Of a stretch of DNA of 64,000 nucleotides, positions 12,719 through 24,426 are shown in pieces. The stretch's first letter is position 1. Each line of letters begins with the position of its first letter. Below the pieces are notes generated by a model. That model did not search any database, was not told where the DNA came from, and worked only from the letters and a program-made list of their open reading frames with translations. Made by a program: the position numbers and the translations under genes. This DNA comes from Entomortierella parvispora (Eukaryota; Mortierellomycota; Mortierellomycetes; Mortierellales; Mortierellaceae), in assembly GCA_963573315.1 (NCBI GenBank), contig OY752140.1, positions 2,046,001 to 2,110,000 of the forward strand, given 5' to 3'.

Positions 12719-13080
12719 ACTGGCATACGATAATAAAAAAAAAACGTGGAATGACTACTCATAGACTGGATCACGCAGAGCTCATTGATCGCACGGTTCC
12801 CAGTCTCCCAACCCTCTCCAGATGGTATCATAAGGCGCAGTTTTCTACTATATGAAAGAGTGGAAGTGGATGAGTTCAGGGACAACTGCCCTGACTTCCT
12901 ATACCGGGCAAATGACCAATAGTCCAAGGATCAAAGTGAAACGATATTGGAAAATGGTGACAGGACAGGGATTTAAGCAATTATTGTATTGAAGAGAGGT
13001 GCGCAATGAAAAAAGGGGGGGAACTGGCGGTGACGAAATAACCAATAACTGAATGATCCCCATCAAGTACGATGTATTAT
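12719..13080. other. Intergenic, 3' of TRF4
   Basis: About 360 bases of 3' flanking sequence leading to the transposon-like element. An AATAAAAAAAA stretch at about 12730 could serve as a polyadenylation signal. No gene is supported. Confidence 0.4.
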
Positions 13081-13789
13081 AATAAATATGGGGAGACTGA
13101 AAAAACTGTGTTTTGAAAACACAGTAAAAACACAGTCGAAAACACAGTGAAACGCGCTCGCGCTCTTGTAACTGCCATCTTTACCTTCCATGGTCTCTCC
13201 AGTACCATCTCGCCTCTGCAATACTTATCGTTCAGTTCCAACGCACCATGCCGAGCGACCCTTTTCACAATTTGATCAACATACTCTGGCTAGCACCCCT
13301 TTTGTCATCGGGATCCGCCCCCGATCAAGAAACCAGAGAGCGTATCGTCAACACTTTTCTCTTATTCCTGGACAACTGAATGAAGATGTACCTGTAAATC
13401 ATTTAGACAGCGACCCGTACCTCACACCAACAATTTCAAGAGAAAAAAAGGCGAAGGAAAGGGAGATATCAAAGGAAACAACCAGCAGCAACAACCGTCG
13501 CGCTCAAAAACCAACTTGAGGGCAAGATTGTCATCAACCCTTTCAAAACCCAGAGTTCGGTGGACTCACCATGCCCGAGAAGCCTGTGTACATTCTCTAC
13601 CACAGCTATACCATCGTTACGCGTCTGCGTATTTGGAAGAGACGAACAAGAAGAAAGACAAAAATCTTTTGCGAGACAGATAATTTCATTTTCAGAGACA
13701 GGAAAAACACAGGAAAAAACACAGTTTTTTCACTTCTCACTTTTCTGTGTTTTTTCTGCCACAGTTTTTTCACTACTGCCAATAAATAT
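13081..13789. mobile_element. Putative non-autonomous DNA transposon (MITE-like)
   Basis: The 9-bp sequence AATAAATAT occurs directly at 13081-13089 and again at 13781-13789, bracketing a 691-bp segment. The segment's ends are imperfect inverted repeats: both carry TGAAAAAACTGTG (13 bp exact, about 15 of 21 positions matching from the tip). Just inside the left end is a near-palindrome (about 13104-13124) followed by repeated AAAACACAGT units; similar AAAACACAG/CTGTGTTTT units cluster inside the right end (about 13695-13770). The interior has no complete transposase, only interrupted open frames. A 9-bp duplication suits Mutator-like transposases; reading it as 8 bp would suit hAT or Zisupton families. 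The class is unresolved. Confidence 0.65.
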
Positions 13790-13890
13790 TGAAAGGATTC
13801 TAGCGATTTATTGGGGCAGGGTCAATCTTCTAGCAAAGCAACGTAGAACTGGATGGTGGCATGATCTTGCTTTTCAGCCTTCAAATAACA

Positions 13891-15961
13891 TTATATGGTT
13901 GTCTCGTGGTTCAAGTCAGCGAGATTGCCATGCTGACGCATCCTGCTTATGGCATTCTGGGAATCAAGATTTCCTTGCTCCACGGCCATCGTGTACCACT
14001 CCTCAGCTTTCTTAAAGCTCTGGTGATCACCTTTGCCATACTCGTACATCAAGCCTACGGCATTCTGGGCATCGTGGCTTCCTTGGTTGGCGGCCTTCTC
14101 AAACCAATTCTTGGCGTTTTTATAGTTTTGGGCAATGTCTTTGCCATCCCGATACATCGTACCAAGATTGAGCATAGCGTAAGCGTTTTCCTGCTCGGCG
14201 GCCTTTGAATACCACACCATAGCATTCTTGTAGTCCAGGCTAACACCCTTGCCCTGCTCAAACATTGCACCGATGGCATTCTGGGCATCGGAATGCCCCT
14301 CGTTGGCAGCTTTTAATAACCAGTCCCAGGCGTTCTTGTGGTCTTGAGCAACAACTCTGCCGTCCCGGTACCTCGCACCAAGTTTGTACATGGCGTTGAC
14401 GTCTCCATCATTGGCAGCTTGTAAAGTGCTCTCATCCCCATAGTCCATCCCTTCTCCATGCTCATACATAACGCGGACAACCTTGTAAGCATCAAATTTT
14501 TCTTGGTTGGAGGCCTCTGCGAACCAGTCCGTGGTTGTCTGGTTAACACATTCGCCGTCCTGATACATCACACCAAGATTGACCATGGCTTGGGCATCTC
14601 CTTGTTTGGCGGCCTTCAAAAACCACGTCTCGGCTTCTTGGTAGTTCTGGGCGGCCCGGTACATCTCCCCAAGGTTGAATTGGGCCTTCGTATCCTTTTG
14701 CTTGGCGGCACTCAAAAACCAATTCAGAGCTTCCTGATCACTTTGGTCTGCACCCTCGCCAACACGGTACATCGAAGCAACCTTGAGCTGGGACTCGACA
14801 AGATTTTGATTCGCGGCCTTCAAATACCACGTCATGGCTTCAGCATGATGAACACCTCCACCCTCGCCAAGATAGTACATTTGGCCAAGGTTGAACTGGG
14901 AAATAGCAAGATCTTGTTTGGCGGCCATCAAATAGTATTTCCTGGCCATCGACAAATTTGTGGCAATACCGGTAATATTCTCACTATTATCCCTATACAT
15001 CGCACCGACGATGTTCTGGGCGCGGGCGTATCCTTTCTCTGCAGCCTCCAAAAACAAATCCTTGGCTTTCTTGTAATCCACAGGAACTCCTCTGCCATTA
15101 TAGTACATTTTGCCAAGGTAGTACTTGGCACTGGCGAGGTCCTGGTTGGCGGCTTTCTTAATCCACTTCAGTGCTTCCTTGTAGTTCTGGGTTACGCCCT
15201 TTCCTTTAAGGCACATGTAACCTTTAACGTACATCAGGCCAGCATTGAACTGAGCCTCTGCGTATCCCTGGTAGGCTGCCCTTAGATACCATATCATGGC
15301 TTCAGACCGGTCCTGGGTAAAACCACGGCCTTCGCAATACATGGTGCCAATAGTAAACTGGGCTACTGCGTGATCTTGGTTAACGGCTTTCATGAACCAC
15401 TCTTTGGCTTTGGAGTGGTTGTTGTCTTCGCGATAGATCATTCCTAAGTTGAACTGAGCATCGGCGTGTCCTTGGTCGGCGGCTCTGACAAACCATTTTG
15501 TAGCAGTAGTCTTATCCGGAAAGACATCCTCATCCGGTAAGACACCCTTGCCGTCGCGGTGCAAGATGCCAACTTTGTTCCGGGCAGAGGCGTTTCCTTG
15601 GCGGGCGGCCCTCAGATACCACTTCATGGCTTCGTGGTAGCTTTGTCTCACACCTTCGCCATTCTCATACCTCCAGCCAAGGTTGCCCTGGGCGACTGGA
15701 TTTTCCTCTGATAGACCATCTAGGCTAGATTATTGTCAATTCATGGCAAGAGAAAGGGGGTTAGAAACATGATTCTCATATATTCATACATCTAGATAGA
15801 TCGCCGTGAAACAGTTTTCATCGTTACTAAAGGTCATCCAATTGCGGTATCAAGTTAACGCTGTTTTGGTCATTATCGACCAGAGGGTGCTGGCTCTGAA
15901 CATCGTTGTTGCCAGTGTTTCCGACATCCGTCGGAATGGGGGCGATCAGAGTCTGCTCCAT
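13891..15961 (-). CDS. Sel1-repeat protein (first copy)
   Basis: A Sel1-like (TPR-related) alpha-solenoid protein, expected to act as a protein-interaction scaffold; the specific partner is unknown. Two exons: 15961-15828 (leader) and 15724-13891, joined in phase 2 (DDLY-LDGLSEENP), 655 residues. The leader (MEQTLIAPIPTDVG...) is unlike the Sel1 part. The main exon holds roughly fifteen 36-residue units with consensus A-x-x-W-Y/F-x-K-A-A-x-Q-G-x-A-x-A-Q-x-x-x-G-x-M-Y, some shortened or divergent, for example NWFLSAAKQKD and a unit with DYGDESTLQAAND. The ORF is intact. It lies head-to-tail with the second Sel1 gene and only 100 bp from the transposon-like element. No signal peptide or membrane segment is apparent. 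Confidence 0.85.
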
Positions 15962-16134
15962 GGATTGATGAAGATTGCGATGCCGTTTGCGGGAGAGGAA
16001 AGGACGTGTGTTCTTGGGATGAGTGGGCAGGCGAATAAAAGTGAAGAAGTGGAATTGAAAGAGACGGAAGAGTGACGATCCTCCAGCGACAAGGACAAAG
16101 TTTTATTGTAACTTTGCTACCTGCTCTCTGCTCC

Positions 16135-16165
<31 letters not shown>

Positions 16166-16487
16166 GGGAACCAACGCCAAAGGTAGTTTACCCAGGCACG
16201 TGTGGCGCACGCCATACGGCGAGCCCCTATACAACCGGTAACCGGAATCTTGAGTCATAGTCGACTTTGAGAATTGCCTCCAGACGTGCTCTGTAATGAT
16301 ATCGGAGCTCTTGTATTGGTGAGGCAGGGAATGATCTTGCATTTCGTTCTATATTTGTGACGCGCTAATGGAACCCTCCACCACCACCCCTCTTCAATGT
16401 TGCGCCCCTGGCTGGGACGTCTGTAGACTCTGTTGAGCCGTCCTCAGAAGTAACTGATCATATCTAGGGCCTCTCCGGCAATCTGAA
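15962..16487. other. Intergenic between the first two Sel1 genes, with a poly-A tract
   Basis: About 525 bases. It holds an uninterrupted run of 27 A at 16135-16161 and otherwise unique sequence. It contains the promoter of the first Sel1 gene and the 3' end of the second. No coding region is supported. Confidence 0.45.
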
Positions 16488-19387
16488 TCAAATCGAAAGA
16501 TCGCCCTCAGCTTTTATTAAGTATGCGGGATTGTCCGTTTTCCGACAGCACTCAACGAACGACCAAATAGCGCCAATTGCTTTCAAATACCACTTTCTAG
16601 CTTTACGGTACCATGGTCCTGAGCAACACCAATGCCAAACACACGCTACAGAAAGAGTCCGACTAGATCCAACTTTTGCCAGACTTGGTGGAGAACCCAT
16701 CTTGGACCTCTTCTTTGAGCGCCTGCGCCTCCTTGTTCTCTTGCTTTCGAATATCAATGCATGGCTGTCTTGTTGTCCTGAGATCACACCCTTGCCTTCT
16801 TGGTGCATCAAACTTGTAATCTCCAGGGCACAGGCATCCCCTTGGTCAGCAGCTTTCGAATACCACTCCATGGCTTTCTGGAAGTCCTGTAAAACACCAT
16901 CGCCATTATAGTAGATGTTGCCAATTTGGCACTGAGCCCTGTCGTGTCCCTGATCCGCGGCTTTCAAGTACCACTCTAAAGCTTTTTGGCAGTCTTTAGG
17001 TACGCCCCAGCTTTTTTCATACATCTCGCCAATGATGAACTGGGCGTGAGCATGCCCTTGATCTGCAGCCTTCAAATACCATTCCATGGCTTTTCGATAG
17101 TCCTGGGAAACACCCCTGCCGAAATGATAAAGCCTCCCAAGATCGAACTGGGCGTCGTCGAGCCGCTGATCGGCAGCAGGCAAATACCAATCTTGAGCCT
17201 TCTGGTAATTCTGGGGAACACCCCAACCGTAATAGTACATCTGACCAATGCAGTACTGGGCATAGGCATTGTCATCATCGGCGGCCTGGAGATACCAATC
17301 CATAGCTTTGTCGTAGTCCCGAGCAAACCCCTCGCCATTAAAGTACATCTGGCCAATGTTGTGCATAGCTTTATCGCAGAATAGGTCGGCTGCTTTCAAA
17401 TACCACTCCATAGCTTTTTTGTAGTCCTTGGGAATGCCTTCGCCGAAATGGTAAATCGCCCCAAGGTTGAAGTGCGCATCAGCATCTCCTTGGTTGGCAG
17501 CCTTCAGAAACCAGTCGATGGCTTTCAAGCTGTCCTGAGAAACATCCATGCCAGAATGGTGCATGAAACCAATATTGAGCTGGGCATCAGCATGGCCTTG
17601 ATCTGCTGCCTTCAGATACCATTCCATGGCTTTTGAGTAATTCTGGGAAGGACCATCGCCATCGCGGTACATCGTGCCAATGCTGTTTTGAGCCGTTGCA
17701 TTTCCTTGGTCAGCTGCCTTCAGATACCACTCCATAGCTTTTTGGTTGTTCTGAGAGATGCCTGAACCAAAATGGTAAATATTGCCAATACTCTGTTGGG
17801 CTTCAGCGTGTCCTTGATCGGCAGCCCGCAAGTACCACTCCATGCCTTTCTGGTAGTCGAAAGAAATGCCGCTGCTGAAACTGTAAACTCTGCCCAAGTT
17901 GTACTGGGCTTGGGCGTGTCCTTGGTGGGCGGTCTTCAAATACCACTTCATGGCTTTCTGACAATCTTTTGCAACCCCTGCGCCAAAATAGTAAATCTCG
18001 CCTATGTTGTACTGGGCATCGGCGTCTCCATGCTTGGCAGCCCTCAAATACCACCCCATGGCTTTCTTATAGTCCTTGGGGACCCCTGTTCCATCCTTGT
18101 ACATCGCACCTATGATACACTGCGCATTGGCGTATTCTTGGTCAGCTGCTTTGCGGTAGTACTCCATTGCCACGCCATAGTCTTGTGGAGCGCCTTTGCC
18201 GGTATAAAAGATGCCACCTAGATAAAATTGAGCGTTGACATTCCCTTGGTCTGCTGCCTCCGTGTACCATTTCAGAGCTAAGGACCAATCCTGCGAAACC
18301 CCTCTGCCATGTTGGTATAGAAGGCCGAGGTTAAACTGGGCCATTGCATGTCCTTGATTGGCAGCTTTCAGGTACCACTCTACAGCTGTCTGATGGTCCT
18401 GTGGAACCCCGTCGCCATCATCGTAAATCTCCCCGAGAATGAACTGAGAGTTGGCGTCCTTTTGCTGGGCCGCCTTCATATATCAATCCTTAGCCTTGTC
18501 TTTGTCTTGCGAAACAACATCTCCAAGATGGTACAACAGTCCGAGGTGGTGCTGGGCCTCGACGAGTCCTTGTTCCGCTGCTTTCATGTACCATTTTACA
18601 GCCAATGAACAGTCCAGTGGAGCCCCCCTACCGTGCTGGTATAGGACTCCCAAGTTAAACTGAGCCATGGCGTGTCCTTTGCTGGCTGCCTTCGAGTACC
18701 ACTCTGCAGCAGTGTAATGGTTTTGAGCAACGCCGTCGCCGCTATCATACATCGCGCCAACACTGAACTCTGCAAGCGCGTATCCTTGATCAGATGCCCT
18801 CATATACCATTCCATGGCTCTAGACAAGTCCTGAGGAACTTTGTCCACGCTGTCGTAGTACATGGCGCCAACGGCGAACTGAGCAATTGCATATCCTTGA
18901 ACAGCGGCTTTCTTGAACCATTCCATGGCCTTTAAATGATTGTTGTCTCGGCGATAGATCATTCCCAAGTTGCATTGAGCAGCGATGTGTCCTTGATCGG
19001 CGGCTCTGACAAACCATTCTCTAGCGGTGGTGTCATCCTGTGAAACGGCCTTTCCATCACGGTAATAGACGCCAACGCTGTTCTGAGCAGAGGCGTTTCC
19101 TTGGCTGGCGGCCTTCAGATACCATTTCATGGCTTGGGTGTAACTTTGTGGAACATCTTCACCATGTTCATACATCTGGCCGATGGTATTCTGGGCTTCT
19201 GGATTCCCTAAGACTAATCTCTCCAAGTTGGATTGTCTACACAGGGATAGAGGAGACAGGTCAGAGATGGGGCTCAAAATATCGAGATTGAGTTCCTTTA
19301 CGGGTGCTGTTACCCTTCCTTCATTCCCTCTAGTAAGCAAATATGACACAGGTCTTTCTTGACGATGAGAGTCCTCGCAATAGTCAT
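16488..19387 (-). pseudogene. Sel1-repeat protein (second copy) with an in-frame TGA
   Basis: Two exons, 19387-19314 (leader MTIARTLIVKK...) and 19236-16488, joined in phase 2 (KEG-QSNLERLVLGNPEAQN). The frame is open across 940 codons except for one TGA at 18485-18483, codon 276. Before the stop there are about seven Sel1 units, after it about fifteen. The stop replaces the invariant Trp of a unit: KDKAKD-stop-YMKAA where the consensus reads KAMEWYLKAA, so a single TGG-to-TGA change explains it. Both sides keep good repeat sequence, so the lesion is recent, is polymorphic, or is a sequencing error. If real, translation gives a 275-residue protein. The base after TGA is T, not the CTA context of fungal readthrough. 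The C-terminal 100 residues after the last repeat are basic (RTRRRRRSKKRSK) and non-repetitive. Confidence 0.8.
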
Positions 19388-20741
19388 TGAGGTCGATATT
19401 TTGGAATCTGGTCAAAGTAGATCAATAGTAGAGCAAATCGCCAAAGTCTCTTTCGTGGATTCACTTGGATTTGAGTGCGTATGATCTGTGAAAACAGATA
19501 GGCATGAGGGCGGGTGGGAGTGCAGGAGAAAGTGCAAGAGTGGGCGCAAATTTGTGTGAGAGATGTGGCAAGGCATTCCTTTCACAAGGCAAAGCCAAAA
19601 AGAAGATAAAATGCTTTGCCATTATGGCTGTGCATGTACGGAAGAAAGAGGTTCTTCTTGGGTCTGGTCAGCAATTCATGGTTTGGGTAGTGATCCGAGC
19701 GACATTTCGAAATCTATCGGCTGGCCTTACGTCGCCGTACACAACTCGCGCGCATGAAGAAATCGACTCTGGTTTGGTTTTCGTAAGACGTGATCGTGAT
19801 CCAAGATCGGTCCTAATAAATACGCAGACAGTATTTAGACACTCTTTGCTGTATGTAGCTACTCGCAAGCAGAAGAGGATTACCGCCTACATTAGGACAC
19901 GCGTGGAAGCAGCTCAACTTTTGTAAAAGATGGTGTACTAAATTCTCATGCTCACTATCGATAATATCAGGGATATCCCATTCCTCCTCCCTTCTCATCT
20001 TTACATCGTTTGTGGAGGTGTTGTACATCACAATGAAAATTTTAGTGACATGGCCATTGGCGGCCGCTGGATTTCGCTCAACACTGACAACAGGCCTTGC
20101 GTTGTATGGCCACCGGCATCCAGGAGCATGTATCGTCTCGGTGGTCTCACAGCTATCCTGAACAGAACAGGACTGCATCTTGCATACGTGAGGTTTGGTC
20201 CAATTGCGACGCCAGCCTATCGGATTGCTTTGACCGAGCAAAGCAAGTTATCCGTCTATCCTTTTTTTTTTTTTCTCCAGTAACTGAAGTAAAGGACAAC
20301 AAGAGAGGTGTAAGAGAAGTAAAGGAAGAAGCAAAGGTAAGAGAAGAGCAAGAGCAAGAAACAAGAAACAAGAAAGCAGCAAACAAATAAATGAAAAAAA
20401 GAAAAAAAAAAAAATCTCGGCATTTTTATCACCCATGAAGGAATGAAATGAATGAAAATGAATGTAGGAAGGAAGGATACGATGATCCTTGTCCACCTGC
20501 CACAGCCTTCCTTTTTGTCTCTCTTTGGCCCTCTTTTTTGTTCTTTGTTCGCCCTCTCCATCCTCCATCCTCTCTTTTTCCCTTTCCCTTTTGCTTCTCC
20601 CCCTTGCCGACCGTTGCTCTTCTTTCCTCTTGTCCTCTTCTCCTTCTTCTCCTTGTTCCATTCCAGGCTAACTCTCCTCTCTCCTCTCCACCCTCTTTTG
20701 TCTCAACTCCGGTCCACCCAGGACCCATTCCCCTCCTCGCC
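19388..20741. other. Intergenic between the second Sel1 gene and YTP1-like gene
   Basis: About 1.35 kb. Open frames of up to 140 codons exist on both strands (for example 19504-19926 + and 19813-20241 -), but none shows a recognisable domain or splice-consistent extension. From about 20500 on, the plus strand is C/T-rich, typical of a fungal 5' UTR and promoter for the gene at 20742. A poly-A stretch is at about 20393-20413. Confidence 0.45.
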
Positions 20742-22629
20742 ATGAATCACATGGAGGACAACAACACCAATGCCCATGCCGTCTCGCCTGGGCACATCAC
20801 AAACCCCCTCATCATCATCCATGTCACTTGCATGGTCACCGCCTACGGTGTACTCATGCCCATCGGCATCATGGCAAGTCTCCCCTTCTCTTTCCTTTCC
20901 TTTCCTTTTTCCTTCCCCCCTGCTTCCTCCGTCTCGGAGAATAGAACGCCGCTCCTCTCCCCCCAAAGCCCGACCGGGAGGAACTAAACAATCGACCCTT
21001 CTTCTTTCCCACAATCGCTCTTCCCCCTACTTACAAACCCATAGCTCGGAATCCGGCGCCACAAGATCCATATCCCGCTCATGACCGCAGCCGTGATCGT
21101 GGCGCTAGCAGGATACTTCTTTGGCTACTTTCACCATCTGTTTGGTATAGGCGCAGGGGTCCATGACGACGACGGCGATCATGAACACACCGAGGGTGGC
21201 GCGGACATGGACGGTATGACTGGCATGCGCAAGAGACAGGCGGGCGATACCTCGGCTGAGCACTATGGCTGGGCCTGGAAGATTACGGCCCACGGAGCCC
21301 TGGCCAACTTGATGCTCCTCTTTCTCTTTGTCCAGGTCGGCATGGGTGTCTACCGCAAGCTTACAAAGGGCAGACCAAGACTGCAATTGAAGTGGCTATC
21401 GGGATCTCTCCCTCGCAAGATTCACTCGTACCTAGGCAAGGCCCACTTGGTTCTGGCTTATGTTCAGATGGTCCTTGGGTGCATCCTTTTGATTGAGGCC
21501 TGTCCCGGTCAGTACTTTGGTCAATGCATCTCTCATATCGTCATGGTAAGATGACTGGCAGCGTGGACTATCACTCTGCTCTTGGTAAATTGAAGACTGT
21601 GTTTGGTTTCTAACGGGTTTTGCTCTATTTCTGATTGTTTTGATAGGGCGGATCCTTCTGGTGGTACGGAGGCATCTACCTTGCCTACCTCGTGGGATCT
21701 TTCCCAGGCGTCTCCCGCCCAGAGTGGTATGAGTCCATTGTGATGACGGTGTGGGGCGTGATCAACTTTTCAATCCTTCACCAATGGGGTACCCGCTGGT
21801 CGCATGCTGTAAGTGACAACTGCCTCTCCTTTGTCAGAACGACTATCGTGAATTCCTTAATGCTGACGCCTTGTTTTGACCCTTTTAGGACTTGCAACAC
21901 ACCTCGTTGGGATTGCTCTGGGTCGGTGGTGGTGCTCTGTCGTTGATGCTCGAGTCAAAGTTCAACCCATTGGCACAATTCATCATTCGCAAGAACCCGA
22001 TCCCTGCTTTGTTGATCATCTTGACGGGATATGCCATGGGACAGCATGCCCAGTACTACATGTTTGCCACCATGGTCCACACCTTCTTTGGATACTGTCT
22101 CATGTTGGGAGGAGTGTGCCGTTTGATTCAGCTTGCTCTTCGCCCCGCAGTTTCACCCATGGGATCATCGAAGTCCACCACGAGCGCCGAGGATGACGAC
22201 GACACGACCACATTGGAGGACGAGGACATCCAGGACAAGGCCAGATCTGGAGCAAGTAGACCTCAGAACTTGCCTGGACTTGCCAATGGCGAAACGCCCG
22301 TGTCGGCATTCTTTGGATTTTTGTCTGCTCTGGGTCTGGTGTCTGCAGGATTGCTGTTCCAGTTGGCTCACGAGGAGCAATTGAACATCATGATGTACTA
22401 TTTGACGGACCCAAGTACGTACATCAACTGGATCATGGCGTTCTCGTTCTTCTGTATTACGTACATGTTGTTCATCACCCAGATTGGCAAGAAGAGGATC
22501 GGAGAGCAGACTTCAAGCTCAAAAGATTACAGCCGTCTGCGGACCCATGTTGATGCGGAGGATAGAAGTAGCCGGCAACTGAGCAGCCGCGACATTGAGA
22601 TGAGTGGGTTCCTGGATGTGGAAGAGTAG
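20742..22629 (+). CDS. YTP1-like polytopic membrane protein (DUF2427/Ytp1 C-terminal)
   Basis: Membrane protein of the Ytp1 family, whose N-terminal half resembles cytochrome b561-type domains; exact function is unknown. Four exons: 20742-20873, 21045-21545, 21647-21808 and 21889-22629; 511 residues. The N-terminal half has several hydrophobic helices with spaced His (IIIHVTCMVTAYGVLMPIGIM, ITAHGALANLMLLFLFVQVG, HSYLGKAHLVLAYVQMVLG). The C-terminal half has VWGVINFSILHQWG, WSHADLQHTSLGLLWVGGG and a GYAMGQHAQYYMFATMVHTFFGY region typical of Ytp1, then an acidic loop, two more helices and a Ser-rich cytosolic tail. The first intron uses a GC donor (ATG|GCAAGT), supported by phase and by the continuing hydrophobic reading. 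No signal peptide is obvious; the first helix may act as anchor. Confidence 0.88.
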
Positions 22630-23093
22630 TGTTCTCTCTACGAGGTTACCGAGTTCATTTTTAATGGCGAGCAAGCATAGCAAAACAACACTAAACAACA
22701 CTAAACAAAACAATACATCATACTCCATGTACGAGCAGAAAAGGGGATCTTGATCCACCTGCAGAGCACAAAGAAGTCAAGAAGGAAGGAAGGAAGGAGA
22801 AAAAAAAAAAAAAAAAAGAATTCGCCGATTTGTCGCCGTCCTACACCCTTGTTCGTAAAGGCAGCAATTGACTCACACACACACAGGGAATGGCTCTATG
22901 ACTGTTTGATAGTCGCTTTTCTTCGTTGTCTCTGTCTCTCTTTCCTCATTCCTTCAGTCCTTTCTTCTTCTTTTCCTCCTCCTCTCCTCCATCGCACAGC
23001 CTCATCCCATTCTCTCATTCCACCTCTCCTCCTGCTTCTGCTACTGCATTCTCCTCCTCTCCTACTCTCCTCCTCTCTTTCCTCATCAACGCC
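22630..23093 (+). promoter_or_regulatory. Intergenic, 3' of YTP1-like and promoter of THR1
   Basis: Holds a poly-A tract (about 22800-22818), a CA repeat (about 22873-22886), and a long C/T-rich stretch just before the THR1 start. A TGACTCA site is listed separately. Confidence 0.5.
22869..22875 (+). promoter_or_regulatory. Possible Gcn4/CPC1-type site TGACTCA upstream of THR1
   Basis: A perfect TGACTCA lies 219 bases before the homoserine kinase start. In yeasts and filamentous fungi this is the general amino-acid control site. By base count roughly eight such 7-mers are expected by chance in 64 kb, so placement, not presence, is the argument. Confidence 0.35.
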
Positions 23094-24426
23094 ATGACCA
23101 CATCTCAGACAAAGTTCAAGATCACCGTCCCAGCCACCTCGGCCAATATTGGCCCTGGCTTTGATGTCCTAGGCATGGCCTTCTCCCTCTACCTCACCCT
23201 CGACTGTGAACGACTCCCCGCTGGATCCGCCTTGCAAATGACCTACGAGGGAGAGGGTGCCAAGGATGTGCCTCTGATCGCCGAAAAGAACTTGATCACA
23301 AAGACTGCCCTCTACGTTCTCTCGACCTATGGCATCACCTTGCTGCCCCCTCTCAAGATCCATGTCACCAACCCCATCCCTCTCGGTCGTGGACTGGGTT
23401 CCTCTGGCTCTGCTGTCGTCGCTGGAGTGTTGTTGGCGAATGCTGCTGGAGAATTGAACATGACCAAAGATCGCATGCTGGATTACTGTCTGATGGTCGA
23501 GCGTCACCCCGACAACGTTGCGCCAGCCCTGTTTGGTGGATTCGTCGCTAGCTTCTTGAGAGAGTTGGAGCCAGAGGAGCTCGAGTCTGCTAGCATCCCT
23601 CGATCGGAACCCACCCGTAACGGTGCAGCTCAACCACCTACGCCCACAGTCGACATTGGACACTATATCCAGCTGGGTTGGGCCAAGGAGATCAAGGCCG
23701 TTGCCATCATTCCCGACTTTGAGGTGGCGACGGAGGATGCTCGCGCTGTTCTCCCTGACATGTACGAGCGCGCCGATGTGGTAGGTTTCCTCCTGCAGAA
23801 CGAACTCTTTCATTTTGCCCGCAATGCAGGTCCCTCCCACGCAGGAAAAAGGGACTGTTGGACTGCTCTCAACTTTCCTAGGAACGACGATAGTAGATCG
23901 GAAAGGAAAGAAGCCGATATTGACTGTCATATCTTTGTCTTTGTTAGATCTACAACTTGCAGCGTATCGCTGTCCTGACCACGGCTTTGTCTCGTTCCCC
24001 TGTCAATGCTGATCTGATCCACAAGGCCATGAGCGACAAGGTCCACCAGCCATACAGGAAACACTTGGTAAGAAAAAAAAAAAAAAAAGCAAGACTGAGG
24101 ACACAATTATCGTTTCCACAGAGCCTGGTTCTCGATCAAACCCATGGACTGCTAAACCTGTTATTGTTTCTTTTCTGATTTTTAACTATCAGATCCCTGG
24201 AATGTCAGAGATGTTGGAGAAGATCACACCAAAAACCGTTCCTGGAGTAGTCGGCATTTGCCTCAGTGGTGCTGGACCTACGATCTTGGTATTAGCGACA
24301 GAGAACTTTGATCAGATTGCAGCGTCTGTACAAGAGATCTTTTCACACCAGCCCAACGGCGGCATCAAGAGCATGTACAAGGTGCTGGATGTGGTTGACG
24401 ACGGCGCGCAAACGGTCTACCTTTAG
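23094..24426 (+). CDS. THR1: Homoserine kinase
   Basis: Phosphorylates homoserine with ATP to O-phosphohomoserine, the committed step of threonine synthesis, in the cytosol. Three exons: 23094-23780, 23948-24067 and 24193-24426; 346 residues, the usual fungal length. GHMP-kinase features are in order: PATSANIGPGFDVLGMAFS near the N-terminus, the phosphate-binding loop NPIPLGRGLGSSGSAVVAG at about residues 95-113, ERHPDNVAPALFGGF, and the C-terminal GICLSGAGPTILV. Both introns are phase 0. The start at 23094 (MTTSQTKFKITVPATS) fits the family; an in-frame Met at 22926 would add a Ser/Pro-rich UTR-like stretch. A TGACTCA site lies upstream. Confidence 0.95.

Noticed and set aside
13100-13130. 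Near-palindrome read as a terminator
   Set aside because: It belongs to the left end of a segment with matching inverted ends and a target duplication; rho-independent terminators are not expected in fungi.
19504-19926. 140-codon frame with a CERCGKAF zinc-finger-like start
   Set aside because: Only one half of a zinc-binding pair, no second Cys/His pair, and no extension by splicing.
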